From Alteraurantiacibacter hainanensis (GTDB lineage: Bacteria > Pseudomonadota > Alphaproteobacteria > Sphingomonadales > Sphingomonadaceae): a stretch of DNA of 64,000 nt. How positions within the stretch are numbered: position 1 is the first letter of the stretch; each line of letters begins with the position of its first letter. A program made the position numbers and the translations under genes. Positions 1 through 7,784 of this stretch are shown piece after piece. The stretch lies in contig NZ_JAZAPB010000002.1 of NCBI RefSeq assembly GCF_036321025.1, positions 992,001 to 1,056,000 of the forward strand, read 5' to 3'. The notes under the pieces are model-generated. The model was not told where the DNA came from, made no database searches, and worked only from the letters and a program-made list of their open reading frames with translations.

Positions 1-221
1 GACGCCAGTTCGGCTTCGGCGCGGGCGGCCTGGTGGGCACCGGCGATACGGAAGGCCTGTTCGGCTGGTTCGGCGCTGCGGGCACGGCAGGTCTGGTGAA
101 CATGAAACACGGCCTGCGGCACAACCTGATGACGCAGTACATGCCGGCTGACGCCTATGACGTGCAGTCCGATTTCCCGCAGGTCGTGGCGCGCGATGCG
201 ATGCAGATGCTGCCCGCCTGA
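1..221 (+). CDS. Serine hydrolase (beta-lactamase-related), C-terminal fragment
   Basis: Only the last ~73 codons are in the window; the reading frame is open from base 3 and enters from the left edge. The visible tail contains GWFGAAGTAG followed by an MTQYMP stretch. This matches the C-terminal end of class C beta-lactamase-like serine hydrolases, where a G-x-x-G-T motif takes the place of KTG and a short MTQ-M/LP strand follows. The catalytic SxxK and YxN motifs lie outside the window, so activity cannot be judged. Its TGA overlaps the nudC start by one base (TGATG), which suggests co-transcription and translational coupling. Confidence 0.6.
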   Translation, partial: RQFGFGAGGLVGTGDTEGLFGWFGAAGTAGLVNMKHGLRHNLMTQYMPADAYDVQSDFPQVVARDAMQMLPA

Positions 222-1105
222 TGATGGAAGGACTGGCCTTTACCGGACACGATCTCGACCGCGACGATCATACCCGCGCTGATCCCGCGAAGCTCGCCGC
301 CATGCGCGCCCGGTCCGATGCGCGGCTGCTGGCGCTCGATGGCGTGATGCCGGTGTTCGACAATGCCGGTGCGCTGGCGTTCACCGATCTGTCGAAGGTC
401 GGCACGGATGCCGAACTGGTCTACCTGGGCCTGAGCGAGGGTGCGCCGCTGTTCGTGGCCGTTCCGCCCGAGGGCGACATGCGCCAGGCGGTATCCCTGC
501 GCGAGACGATGATGGCGCTGATGCGGCTGGACAGCACGGAACTGGCCCTGTTCGGCGGCGCGCGCAGCGTGGCGGACTGGCATGCCCGGCACCGCTTCTG
601 CGCCCGCTGCGGGGAACGCACGCGGCTGGCCAAAGGCGGCTGGCAACGCGATTGCCCATCGTGCGAGGCGCAGCATTTCCCGCGCGTGGACCCGGTCGCA
701 ATCATGCTGGTGGAGCACGATGGTGACCTTCTGGTGGGCCGGGGACGCGGCTGGCCCGAGCGCAGCTATTCCGCTCTGGCCGGGTTCATCGAACCGGGCG
801 AGAGCGTGGAAGAGGCGGTGACGCGCGAGACGTGGGAGGAAGTCGGCGTGAAGGTGGGCGGCGTATCCTACATCGCCAGCCAGCCGTGGCCGTTCCCCTC
901 GCAGTTGATGATCGGCTGCCATGGTTATGCCGACCGCCGCGAACTGACGATCGACGAGACCGAGATCGAGGACGCTCGCTGGTTTACCCGCGCCGAAGTC
1001 GAGGACGCGATGACGAACGGAAAGGACGCGGCCAGCTTCATCCCGCCGCCGCCCACGGCCATCGCGCATTACCTGCTGCAACACTGGCTGGAGAAAACCG
1101 CATGA
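221..1105 (+). CDS. nudC: NAD+ diphosphatase, Nudix family (NudC)
   Basis: 294 aa. It is predicted to hydrolyse NAD(H) to NMN(H) and AMP, and family members also remove NAD caps from RNA. A four-cysteine zinc ribbon is visible (C127, C130, C145, C148). It is followed by a complete Nudix box at residues 188-210 (GFIEPGES...RETWEEVGV, with the metal-binding RETWEE core), then SQPWPFPSQLM, the signature that separates NudC from other Nudix enzymes. The length suits the family. The start ATG overlaps the stop of the upstream hydrolase by one base, and the stop overlaps the downstream DsbA-like gene start (ATGA). The three genes therefore probably form one operon. Confidence 0.93.
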   Translation: MMEGLAFTGHDLDRDDHTRADPAKLAAMRARSDARLLALDGVMPVFDNAGALAFTDLSKVGTDAELVYLGLSEGAPLFVAVPPEGDMRQAVSLRETMMALMRLDSTELALFGGARSVADWHARHRFCARCGERTRLAKGGWQRDCPSCEAQHFPRVDPVAIMLVEHDGDLLVGRGRGWPERSYSALAGFIEPGESVEEAVTRETWEEVGVKVGGVSYIASQPWPFPSQLMIGCHGYADRRELTIDETEIEDARWFTRAEVEDAMTNGKDAASFIPPPPTAIAHYLLQHWLEKTA

Positions 1106-1782
1106 GCACACCCATGGTCGTCGATATCTGGTCCGACGTGATGTGCCCCTGGTGCCTCGTCGGCTACCGCAGTTTCATCGAGGGCGCGCGGCTTGTCTCG
1201 GACGATGTCGAGGTCACGATCCGTTGGATGCCGTTCGAACTCAATCCCGACATGCCCGCCGAAGGCCGGCTCCAGTCCGAGCACCTCGCGGAAACCTACA
1301 ACCGCAGCGAGGAAGAGGTGGAGGCCATGCGCGCCGAACTGGCGGGCGCGGCCGAGCGTGTCGGATTTCCCATCGACTGGCGGGGCGAAGGCGAAGCGCC
1401 GCCCCCGATGATGTGGAACACCTTCGATTGTCACAAGCTGCTGCGCTGGGCACTGGCCGAATACGGTCCCGCGGAACAGACCCGTCTGAAGGAGGCGATG
1501 TTCGCCGCGCATTTCCAGCAGCGGCGCAACATGGCCGATCGCGATGTGCTGGTTGAGCTGTGCGAGAATGCCGGGCTGGACGGCGATGCCGCCCGCCGCG
1601 CGCTGGACGACGAGGCGCTGGAAATCGCCGTGCGCGCCGAAGAAGAACGAGGCCGGGAAGGCGGAATTGCCGCCGTCCCGACCTTCGTCGTCAATCACAA
1701 ATATGGCCTGCAGGGCGCGCAGGAGCCGGAAAACTTCGCCCGCGCGCTGCTACAGATCGCCAATATGGAAGCCGCAGCCTAG
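1102..1782 (+). CDS. DsbA-family thiol oxidoreductase (FrnE-like)
   Basis: 226 aa. Thioredoxin-fold protein with the active site CPWC at residues 15-18 (SDVMCPWCLVGY), which is typical of the FrnE/HCCA-isomerase-like subgroup of the DsbA family. There is no signal peptide, so it is probably a cytoplasmic dithiol oxidoreductase or isomerase. A conserved cis-proline region near the C-terminus (GGIAAVPTFVV) supports the fold. The open frame extends further upstream, but ATG 1102 lies in an ATGA overlap with the nudC stop and begins exactly at the family's N-terminus. The stop overlaps the convergent small gene at 1779 by three bases. Confidence 0.88.
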   Translation: MSTPMVVDIWSDVMCPWCLVGYRSFIEGARLVSDDVEVTIRWMPFELNPDMPAEGRLQSEHLAETYNRSEEEVEAMRAELAGAAERVGFPIDWRGEGEAPPPMMWNTFDCHKLLRWALAEYGPAEQTRLKEAMFAAHFQQRRNMADRDVLVELCENAGLDGDAARRALDDEALEIAVRAEEERGREGGIAAVPTFVVNHKYGLQGAQEPENFARALLQIANMEAAA

Positions 1783-2027
1783 GACTTGTTGCGCTCTTCC
1801 TGAATGGCGGCACGGGTCTTCGGACCCTTCTTCGCGTCATCCGACGGGTTATCGCTGCCGATTTCGGGCTCGCGATTGTCCGGATCGCTGGCGCGGTTGA
1901 TCTCGTCCCGCGTGCCGACACGGGTGTTCACTTCGCCTCCCGAGCGGCTTCCGTGCGAAGGCGTGGCGCCATCCTGCATCTTGTCGATCAGTTCGTTGTC
2001 GGGGTGGCGGCTCTGACGTTCGGGCAT
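1779..2027 (-). CDS. Small hydrophilic hypothetical protein
   Basis: 82 aa, highly charged and polar, rich in Asp, Asn, Arg and Ser, with no hydrophobic segment; it looks intrinsically disordered. I do not recognise a family. It is judged real because a strong Shine-Dalgarno (AAGGAG) precedes the ATG by about seven bases and the frame fits the convergent overlap with the oxidoreductase. The Shine-Dalgarno lies in the 3' arm of an 11-bp hairpin (see 2035-2061), so translation may be structure-controlled. Confidence 0.6.
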   Translation of the reverse strand: MPERQSRHPDNELIDKMQDGATPSHGSRSGGEVNTRVGTRDEINRASDPDNREPEIGSDNPSDDAKKGPKTRAAIQEERNKS

Positions 2028-2034
2028 ATTGTTT

Positions 2035-2061
2035 CTCCTTTCCCGATCAACGGGAAAGGAG
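2035..2061 (-). promoter_or_regulatory. Perfect 11-bp hairpin that sequesters the Shine-Dalgarno of the downstream small gene
   Basis: Arms 2035-2045 and 2051-2061 are exactly complementary (CTCCTTTCCCG / CGGGAAAGGAG) around a 5-base loop. On the minus strand the 3' arm contains the GGAAAGGAG that serves as ribosome-binding site for the 82-aa gene starting at 2027. No T-run follows on either strand, so it does not look like a simple terminator. A translational switch or an mRNA-stabilising element is the likelier role. The structure is seen directly; the function is inferred. Confidence 0.55.
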
Positions 2062-2078
2062 GGGGCGATGTTCCGAGA

Positions 2079-2276
2079 TCAGGCGTTTCGCGGATGATAG
2101 TTGATCGAGCTGCCCAGCGTGGCGCCCTTGCGCACGCCATGGCGCGTTTCGAGCACGTATTCGCCGCTTTCATCGTCGCCCATGCCGATCGCATTGCCGG
2201 ACCCGGACGGGCGGCAAGCGGCACGCAGGCGGGCCATCAGATTCTTGTCGAGCGGGGTGGGCTGATTGTGCGACAT
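2079..2276 (-). CDS. Small hypothetical protein
   Basis: 65 aa from the ATG at 2276 (start MSHNQPTPLD). An in-frame ATG at 2315 and a TTG at 2345 are alternatives; none has a good Shine-Dalgarno. The protein is basic in its first half (MARLRAACRPSG), then has a GDDESGEY segment and ends HPRNA. I do not recognise a family. It sits directly upstream of the hairpin and the 82-aa gene on the same strand, so the two may be co-transcribed. Confidence 0.45.
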   Translation of the reverse strand: MSHNQPTPLDKNLMARLRAACRPSGSGNAIGMGDDESGEYVLETRHGVRKGATLGSSINYHPRNA

Positions 2277-2378
2277 AAGGGCATAACCACTTGAGGGAAT
2301 TGCGGTTCCGGACATTTCGATAATGGCGGGCCAGGGGCCGCACAAGTAAGGGAATGGCTGCTTGCGGCAGGCTGGGTA

Positions 2379-2768
2379 TCAGATCAGGCCGAGCCGTTGC
2401 AGCTTGCCTGCCAGGCGTCCCGGAATGAGATCACCGACCTCTTCTCCATCCTTGAGGTCGCGCGGCGGTTCGCCCTTCAGGTAGCGCCAGCCCTGGTGCG
2501 CACGCTTCGGGCGCGGCATCACGCGCACCAGCCGGGGTTCGATCACGATCCACCAGCGGCCGTTATCCTGCTGCTCGTATCCGGTGATCGTCGACCGGGC
2601 CACGATGTTGTGCTCGTGGATCCAGAACAGCGAGCCGCCGATCGTCTCTTCCCAGCGGGTGGGGCGATAGCGGGTGTTCACCTTGAAACTGGCGCGGTTG
2701 GCATACCACTGCTCGATATCGGCAAAGCTCTTCGCGCCGAAAGCGATCTTGGTCAGGTTCAGCGGCAT
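2379..2768 (-). CDS. DUF1489 family protein
   Basis: 129 aa. Small conserved alphaproteobacterial protein of unknown function, recognised by its N-terminus MPLNLTKIAFGAKS, the WEETIGGSLFWI core and the basic, proline-containing C-terminal half (PRPKRAHQGWRYLKG). Family members are about 130-145 aa, so the start at ATG 2768 gives a natural length. The frame remains open upstream, but that Arg-rich extension looks non-coding. No signal peptide or membrane segment is seen. Confidence 0.8.
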   Translation of the reverse strand: MPLNLTKIAFGAKSFADIEQWYANRASFKVNTRYRPTRWEETIGGSLFWIHEHNIVARSTITGYEQQDNGRWWIVIEPRLVRVMPRPKRAHQGWRYLKGEPPRDLKDGEEVGDLIPGRLAGKLQRLGLI

Positions 2769-2881
2769 GATGCCAGAGATAGGTATCGTGACGGCGCGCT
2801 CAAGTATCGCCGGGGTTTGGGGCTTGCCACGCGCGCCGCGCCGTCGCAGTCTGCGCCGCAAGGACGCGGGGAGGATTACGA

Positions 2882-3814
2882 ATGCATAGACTGGTGGCTG
2901 CTGCGGCAGCTTTCGCCCTGGCCGGGTGCGCTGCAGAGGCCCAGGATGGCGAGGCGGAGGCGGTGGCCGATGCCGAGCAGCTTTACAGCGATCCCGATGC
3001 GGGGGCGCTTACGGGGCTTACCACCGCCATGGTGCGCGATGCGGCCGGCCTGGTGACGCAGGGCAAGGTCTACCGCCTTGGCGTGGTCAGCGGCCCCGAT
3101 ACGCCCGTCTGGGGCGACCGGACCTACGAGATGCAGATCGTCGACCTCGGCGTGAACGGCCCCAACAAGGTCACCGGCCATGACGACCGGGTGCATTCGC
3201 ACCTGGGTATCGGCACCCAGATCGACGGGCTGGGCCACATCGGCATCGACGGGGTGCATTATCGCGGCGTGCCTGCAGAGGACATCATGCGCGAGGATGG
3301 ACTGGTGCGCTACGGCGCGGAGAACATTCCCGCCATTGCCACGCGCGGCGTGCTGATCGACATGGCGGCCCATCGCGGCGTGGACGTGCTGGAGCCGCTC
3401 GCCCAGTTCGATGCGGTGGAAGTGCAGGCAGCGGCCGCCGCACAGGGCGTGGAAATACGCGCGGGCGACGTGGTGCTGTTCCACACCGGCTGGCTTTCCA
3501 GGATGGACGATGCGGAAACCTTCATATCGCAGGCGCCGGGCATCAATGCCGACGGGGCGGCCTGGCTGGTGGAGCAGGGCGTCGTCGCGGTGGGCAGCGA
3601 TACGGCCGGGCTGGAGACCAACGCACCGCCCGAGGATGGCACCGTGCTGCCCGTTCACGCCATGCTGATCGCGGAGAACGGCATCTACATCCTCGAAACC
3701 GTCGACACCCGCGAACTGGCCGCCGACGGGGTGCACGAATTCATGTTCGTGCTGGGCGCGGCGCGGTTGCAGGGCAGCGTGCAGGCCATCGTGAACCCGG
3801 TGGCGATCCGGTAG
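2882..3814 (+). CDS. Exported cyclase/kynurenine-formamidase-fold hydrolase (lipoprotein)
   Basis: 310 aa. Member of the metal-dependent cyclase family (COG1878, kynurenine formamidase fold). The N-terminus MHRLVAAAAAFALAGC carries a lipobox (LAGC), so the mature protein is predicted to be a membrane-anchored lipoprotein. The metal-binding region reads HSHLGIGTQIDGLGH, the HxGxxxDxxxH arrangement with GTQ in place of the GTH of canonical formamidases, as in many cyclase-family amidohydrolases. GDVVLFHTGW and the C-terminal VGSDTAGLE and VHEFMFV segments are also typical. The substrate is unknown; the export signal argues against a tryptophan-pathway role. Confidence 0.8.
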   Translation: MHRLVAAAAAFALAGCAAEAQDGEAEAVADAEQLYSDPDAGALTGLTTAMVRDAAGLVTQGKVYRLGVVSGPDTPVWGDRTYEMQIVDLGVNGPNKVTGHDDRVHSHLGIGTQIDGLGHIGIDGVHYRGVPAEDIMREDGLVRYGAENIPAIATRGVLIDMAAHRGVDVLEPLAQFDAVEVQAAAAAQGVEIRAGDVVLFHTGWLSRMDDAETFISQAPGINADGAAWLVEQGVVAVGSDTAGLETNAPPEDGTVLPVHAMLIAENGIYILETVDTRELAADGVHEFMFVLGAARLQGSVQAIVNPVAIR

Positions 3815-3884
3815 CAGCCCGGCACTGCCGAGTTTCCTACAGGCGGGCGACGCGCACATGCCGCGTCGCCATGCAAGGACAACG

Positions 3885-3930
3885 AAAAAGGCGCGCGAAA
3901 CCGACGGTTAAGCCGGGATCGCGCGCCTTG
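3885..3930 (-). terminator. Rho-independent terminator of the OmpA-domain gene
   Basis: Arms 3889-3899 and 3920-3930 form a perfect 11-bp GC-rich stem. Read on the minus strand it is followed by TTTTTC, giving a standard intrinsic terminator. It lies 40 bp past the stop of the OmpA-domain gene. Confidence 0.8.
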
Positions 3931-3969
3931 CGTTATTTGCCACCTGGACTGTGTTCCAGGTGTTCCAGA

Positions 3970-4881
3970 TTACATGCCTTCGACAGCCTTGCTGACGAGG
4001 ATGTTCACCGAGACGCGGCGATTCTGCGCGCGGCCGGCCGGGGTGGAGTTATCCGCCGTGGGGTCGGCTTCGGACATGCCGGTGGGGCTCAGCATGCGCC
4101 AGGGTGCCCAGTCGCACTCCTGCTGCAGGTAGTTGACCACGCGGCCCGCGCGGCGTTCGCTCAGCACCTGGTTGTAGTCCTGATCGCCCACGTCGTCGGT
4201 ATAGCCGACGACCAGCAGCAGGGCGTTGTCGGTGGCGTTGGCTTCCTGCGCGGTGTTGCACAGATCGCGACGGGCGGCGGGCGAAAGATCCCACTTGCCG
4301 GTGTCGAAATAGACGTTCGACACGTCCAGCACGTTGTACTGGTCGATGTTCGCCACGCGGCCACGCAGCGCCTCGGCGGCAGCCGCATTCTCTTCGATCG
4401 CAGCGCCGTGCTCGGCAAACTGCTGGTCGGTGCCGGTGCGGATCATCGTGGCGGTTTCAAGGTCGCTGTCGCTGAAACGCACCTGGCTGGCCACAAGGCC
4501 GCCTTCCCACTGCACGGTTTCCACCGAAACGGGCAGACCGTTCAGCAGCGCGTTCACGCCCAGTTCCTCGCGGCCGAGGCCCAGGAAGCCGCCACGCGCC
4601 TTGATATCGGTGGAATCGGCCACCAGCACGGTGGTGCGGGTGCCGTCTTCGCTGGTCACCTGCATCTCGCGTCCGCTACGCGCGGAAATGAAGCCTTCGA
4701 CATCGGGACCGGCGGCCAGGCCGGAAAGGTCGGTCGGCAGGGTGCCGTAGACGTTGATGTCGGCCTCGGTTTCGGCGCGCACCTGGGTAGGCTCCAGCTC
4801 CTGTGCCGAAAGGCCCGCCGCGGGAACGGCGAGCATGGCGATCGCGGCAATGGCTGCCGGACGTCCGGAAATGGTCTTCAT
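3970..4881 (-). CDS. OmpA-family outer-membrane/peptidoglycan-associated protein
   Basis: 303 aa. The cleavable signal peptide (ends AAGLSAQ) is followed by a BON-less N-terminal region with a Thr/Ser/Asp-rich sequence and by a C-terminal OmpA domain at about residues 180-300. In that domain VYFDTGKWDLSPAARRDL, VVGYTDD and LSERRAGRVVNYL are the peptidoglycan-binding motifs. It probably anchors the outer membrane or an assembly to peptidoglycan. It is monocistronic, with a long AT-rich promoter region upstream and its own terminator downstream. Confidence 0.85.
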   Translation of the reverse strand: MKTISGRPAAIAAIAMLAVPAAGLSAQELEPTQVRAETEADINVYGTLPTDLSGLAAGPDVEGFISARSGREMQVTSEDGTRTTVLVADSTDIKARGGFLGLGREELGVNALLNGLPVSVETVQWEGGLVASQVRFSDSDLETATMIRTGTDQQFAEHGAAIEENAAAAEALRGRVANIDQYNVLDVSNVYFDTGKWDLSPAARRDLCNTAQEANATDNALLLVVGYTDDVGDQDYNQVLSERRAGRVVNYLQQECDWAPWRMLSPTGMSEADPTADNSTPAGRAQNRRVSVNILVSKAVEGM

Positions 4882-5330
4882 GATACTTACTCCTTCAACA
4901 TACTTCGACTGTCATGGCGCACCTGCAACTCACACATCACTCTGCAGGCATTCCTGATAGGTCAGCCGGTTCAAATTCATTCAATTCAGTGGATGGATAT
5001 TGCGGCATCCACAGAACATGCATGCCCCTCTTGCAGGCCCGCCTGTTCGGGCCCGCCTTTCACGGGGATGAACGTAGTTAACGAGAATACGGATAAGGCA
5101 GGCCACCGGAGCGCCGTGTGCGGCGAACCGTTGCCGATCGCGGCTTCGTATCGAGTGGGACGGGCTATCGCCAATGCTCCTGACCGAAACGAATGGTTAA
5201 CTTTGTATTATTCAGCAAATTGCACAAATTTGCCAATAATTGATGTTTTCCTGCTCCACATCGTTAAATTTACATTGATTTCTTCTTGTTCGCGCCGACG
5301 ACCAACCCGATACTACGGTTTCTCGGCCCG
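4882..5330. promoter_or_regulatory. AT-rich intergenic region with a 19-bp palindrome
   Basis: About 400 bp without a convincing gene, between the divergent OmpA-domain gene and the small gene at 5331. From about 5195 to 5285 base composition drops sharply compared with the flanks. It contains a perfect inverted repeat GCAAATT-5-AATTTGC at 5215-5233, the kind of site a dimeric regulator binds. Promoters for both flanking genes probably lie here; no unambiguous -35/-10 pair is assigned. Confidence 0.4.
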
Positions 5331-5714
5331 ATGGGAGCATTGCCGGTGTTGGTGCACGAATCACTGGATCGGCTCGAACGCGCTTACGACTTGCTGGTGG
5401 ATGCCACCCTCGACGAGAAGTCGCCCGATGCCGCCGAAATCCTTTTCCTGCGCCGACGCTTCGCAGTCGAGTTTCGCAGCTTTCTGCTGGCGGTTGACGG
5501 AGAGCTTCGGAATCATGGCGCGCTGCATACGCAGCTGCGCACCCGGGCGGAAACGCTGCGGATCCGCCTGATGAGCTACACCCTCGCCTGGCAGCCCTCG
5601 CAGATCGAAGACGATCCTGCCACCTACCGCGCGGCGACGCAGGAAATCGCCGAAACCGTTCGCAGGTTCATCGCCGACGCACGCGACAGGCTGGAGAGGG
5701 CGGGGCTCGCGTAA
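5331..5714 (+). CDS. Hypothetical helical protein
   Basis: 127 aa from ATG 5331; the frame is open from a TTG at 5286, and a GTG at 5346 lies eight bases after a GGGAG, so the start is uncertain. The protein is predicted to be almost entirely alpha-helical (HESLDRLERAYDLLVD, then RRRFAVEFRSFLLAV), with no signal peptide or membrane segment. I recognise no family. It ends five bases before the convergent mgtE stop. Confidence 0.55.
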   Translation: MGALPVLVHESLDRLERAYDLLVDATLDEKSPDAAEILFLRRRFAVEFRSFLLAVDGELRNHGALHTQLRTRAETLRIRLMSYTLAWQPSQIEDDPATYRAATQEIAETVRRFIADARDRLERAGLA

Positions 5715-5719
5715 CCGGC

Positions 5720-7150
5720 CTAGCCCGCCAGGCCAGACGCCACGGCAAGGCCCAGGAAGGCGAGGAAGCCCATCGAATCGGTGATCATGGTCACGAACAC
5801 GCTCGAGGCAACCGCAGGGTCTTGGTCCAGCCGCTCGAAGGCAACGGGCACCAGCACGCCCGCCATGCCCGAGACGATGATGTTGATGATCATGGCAGCG
5901 GCGATCACCGCCCCCAGCGGCGGCGTGAAGATAAGGGCGGTCGCGATGCCGATCAGCACGGCAATGGTCGCCCCGTTCATCAGGGCCACCTTCAACTCGC
6001 GGAGCAGGATGCGCCCGGTGTTGGACTTGGTCAGCTGGTTCATGGCGATGGCGCGCACGGTCACGGCCATTGTCTGCGTGCCGGCATTGCCGCCGATGCT
6101 GGCGACGATCGGCATCAGCACGGCCAACGCCACGAGTTCCTCGATTGCCGCTCCGAAGTAGGCGATGATGGCGGATGCGACCACGGCGGTGCCGAGGTTG
6201 GCGACCAGCCAGCGCACACGGCTGGAATAGGCATCGCGCAAGGGCTCGTTGATGTCGCCTTCGCCCGCACCGGACAGCAGCAGCGTGTCCTCGCCCGCTT
6301 CCTCGGAAATGATGTGGACGATGTCGTCAACGGTCAGCTGGCCCACCAGCCGCCCGTTCTCGTCCACCACGGCGGCGGAGATGAGCGCGTATTTCTGGAA
6401 GCGCAGGGCGACTTCTTCCTGGTCCATGTCGACCGGGATCAGCGTCTGGTCGCGCTTCATCACGTCGGTCAGTCGCACGGTGCGGGGCGTGCGCAGGATC
6501 CAGGATAGCTGGATGGTGCCGACCGGGTGGAACCGGTGATCGACGACGAAGACTTCCCAGAACTCGGTCGTGAGCCCTTCCTCGCTGCGCAGATAGTCGA
6601 TGAGGTCGCCCACCGTCATCGAATCGGGCACCGCGATCAGCTCGCGCTGCATCAGGCGGCCGGCGGTCTCGTCGGGATAGGCGAGCGCGGTCTCGATGAC
6701 GGCGCGGTCCGCCGCCTCCACTTCCGCCAGAATGGCGCGCTGGTCGAACTCGTCGAGATCCTCGATCAGCTGGACGGCATCGTCGGTGTCCAGCTGGCCG
6801 ACGATCTCGGCCACCGCCTCGGGCGGCAGCGCCTCCACCATGTCCTCGCGCACGTAGTCGTTGAGCTCGGCCACCACGTCGCTGCTCATCAGGTCGGTGA
6901 TGGCGGCAGCGAGATCGTTGCGCTCGCGCCGTTCGAGAAGCTCGAACAGGTCGGCGATGTCGGCGGGGTGGAGCGGCTCCACCAGGTCGTAGACGCTGTC
7001 CTCGATCTCGTCGTACAGCGCATCGCGCACCTGGCGCACGAATTCCGGCTTCAGCCGGTTCTCCTCGTCGAACTGCTGGCCCTCGCCCTGCACCCGCTCG
7101 GCAGAAGCGGAGGTATCGGCGTCGCGTTCGTCGAGATCGGTGTCGGCCAT
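5720..7150 (-). CDS. mgtE: Magnesium transporter MgtE
   Basis: 476 aa. Inner-membrane Mg2+ channel. Order: acidic N-terminal tail; MgtE N domain (about 40-150, with the DLFELLERRERNDLAAAI superhelix); two CBS domains (about 155-280, sensing cytosolic Mg2+); then five transmembrane helices from about residue 310, including the pore signature PIVASIGGNAGTQTMAV. The length matches the family. Acidic residues at the CBS/N-domain interface are abundant, as expected for Mg2+-dependent gating. Confidence 0.95.
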   Translation of the reverse strand: MADTDLDERDADTSASAERVQGEGQQFDEENRLKPEFVRQVRDALYDEIEDSVYDLVEPLHPADIADLFELLERRERNDLAAAITDLMSSDVVAELNDYVREDMVEALPPEAVAEIVGQLDTDDAVQLIEDLDEFDQRAILAEVEAADRAVIETALAYPDETAGRLMQRELIAVPDSMTVGDLIDYLRSEEGLTTEFWEVFVVDHRFHPVGTIQLSWILRTPRTVRLTDVMKRDQTLIPVDMDQEEVALRFQKYALISAAVVDENGRLVGQLTVDDIVHIISEEAGEDTLLLSGAGEGDINEPLRDAYSSRVRWLVANLGTAVVASAIIAYFGAAIEELVALAVLMPIVASIGGNAGTQTMAVTVRAIAMNQLTKSNTGRILLRELKVALMNGATIAVLIGIATALIFTPPLGAVIAAAMIINIIVSGMAGVLVPVAFERLDQDPAVASSVFVTMITDSMGFLAFLGLAVASGLAG

Positions 7151-7263
7151 GAAGGCAAGCGTCTATGCACTGTGGCAGCAAAAGCAAGGCGGTGCTTGCG
7201 GGTGGCCGTGACTTTGCCCGCGCGATCCTCTAGGCCGCACCCAACTTTTCAAGGAGATCGAAT

Positions 7264-7728
7264 ATGGCCGACGAGAAACTGACCTTCACCCTCGATTGCG
7301 GAGACGGCAAGGGTGGCGATGTCGTCATCAAGCTGCGCGACGACGTGGCCCCCAATCACGTTGCCCGCATCACCGAACTCGCGAAGGAAGGCTTCTACGA
7401 CGGCGTGGTGTTCCATCGCGTGATTCCGGGCTTCATGGCGCAGGGTGGCGATCCCACCGGCACCGGCATGAGCGGATCGGACAAGCCCAACCTGAAGCAG
7501 GAATTCAGCAACGTCCCGCATATCCGCGGCGTGTGCTCGATGGCCCGTACGCAGGATCCGAACAGCGCCAACTCGCAGTTCTTCATCGTGTTCGACGATG
7601 CCCGGTTCCTGGACAACCAGTACACCGTCTGGGGCGAAGTGGAGAGCGGCATGGAACACGTCGACGCGCTGCCCACCGGCGAACCGCCCGCCAATCCCGG
7701 CAAGATCGTGAAGGCCACCGTGGCCTGA
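7264..7728 (+). CDS. Peptidyl-prolyl cis-trans isomerase, cyclophilin type
   Basis: 154 aa. Cytoplasmic cyclophilin (no signal peptide). Active-site motifs are visible: FYDGVVFHRVIPGFMAQGGDP, GVCSMARTQDPNSANSQFFI and the VWGEVESGMEHVD end. A strong Shine-Dalgarno (AAGGAG) lies seven bases upstream and an intrinsic terminator follows at 7751-7780, so the gene is probably a single-gene transcription unit. Confidence 0.95.
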   Translation: MADEKLTFTLDCGDGKGGDVVIKLRDDVAPNHVARITELAKEGFYDGVVFHRVIPGFMAQGGDPTGTGMSGSDKPNLKQEFSNVPHIRGVCSMARTQDPNSANSQFFIVFDDARFLDNQYTVWGEVESGMEHVDALPTGEPPANPGKIVKATVA

Positions 7729-7750
7729 TCCACGGTTGAACCCGAATTGG

Positions 7751-7780
7751 AAAGGGGCGCTGGTTTCAGCGCCCCTTTTT
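7751..7780 (+). terminator. Rho-independent terminator after the cyclophilin gene
   Basis: Perfect 11-bp stem AAAGGGGCGCT / AGCGCCCCTTT (7751-7761 and 7768-7778) with a 6-base loop and a T-rich 3' end. The convergent SnoaL gene ends at 7785, and the A-rich 5' flank could let the hairpin work in both directions. Confidence 0.85.
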
Positions 7781-7784
7781 CGTG

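Noticed and set aside
4986..5174. 62-codon minus-strand frame in the spacer upstream of the OmpA-domain gene
   Set aside because: No Shine-Dalgarno, no recognisable features, and the region looks regulatory.
3871..5571. Long plus-strand open frame across the OmpA-domain gene and the AT-rich spacer
   Set aside because: Mostly antisense to ompA-like coding sequence, with no start signal or domain.
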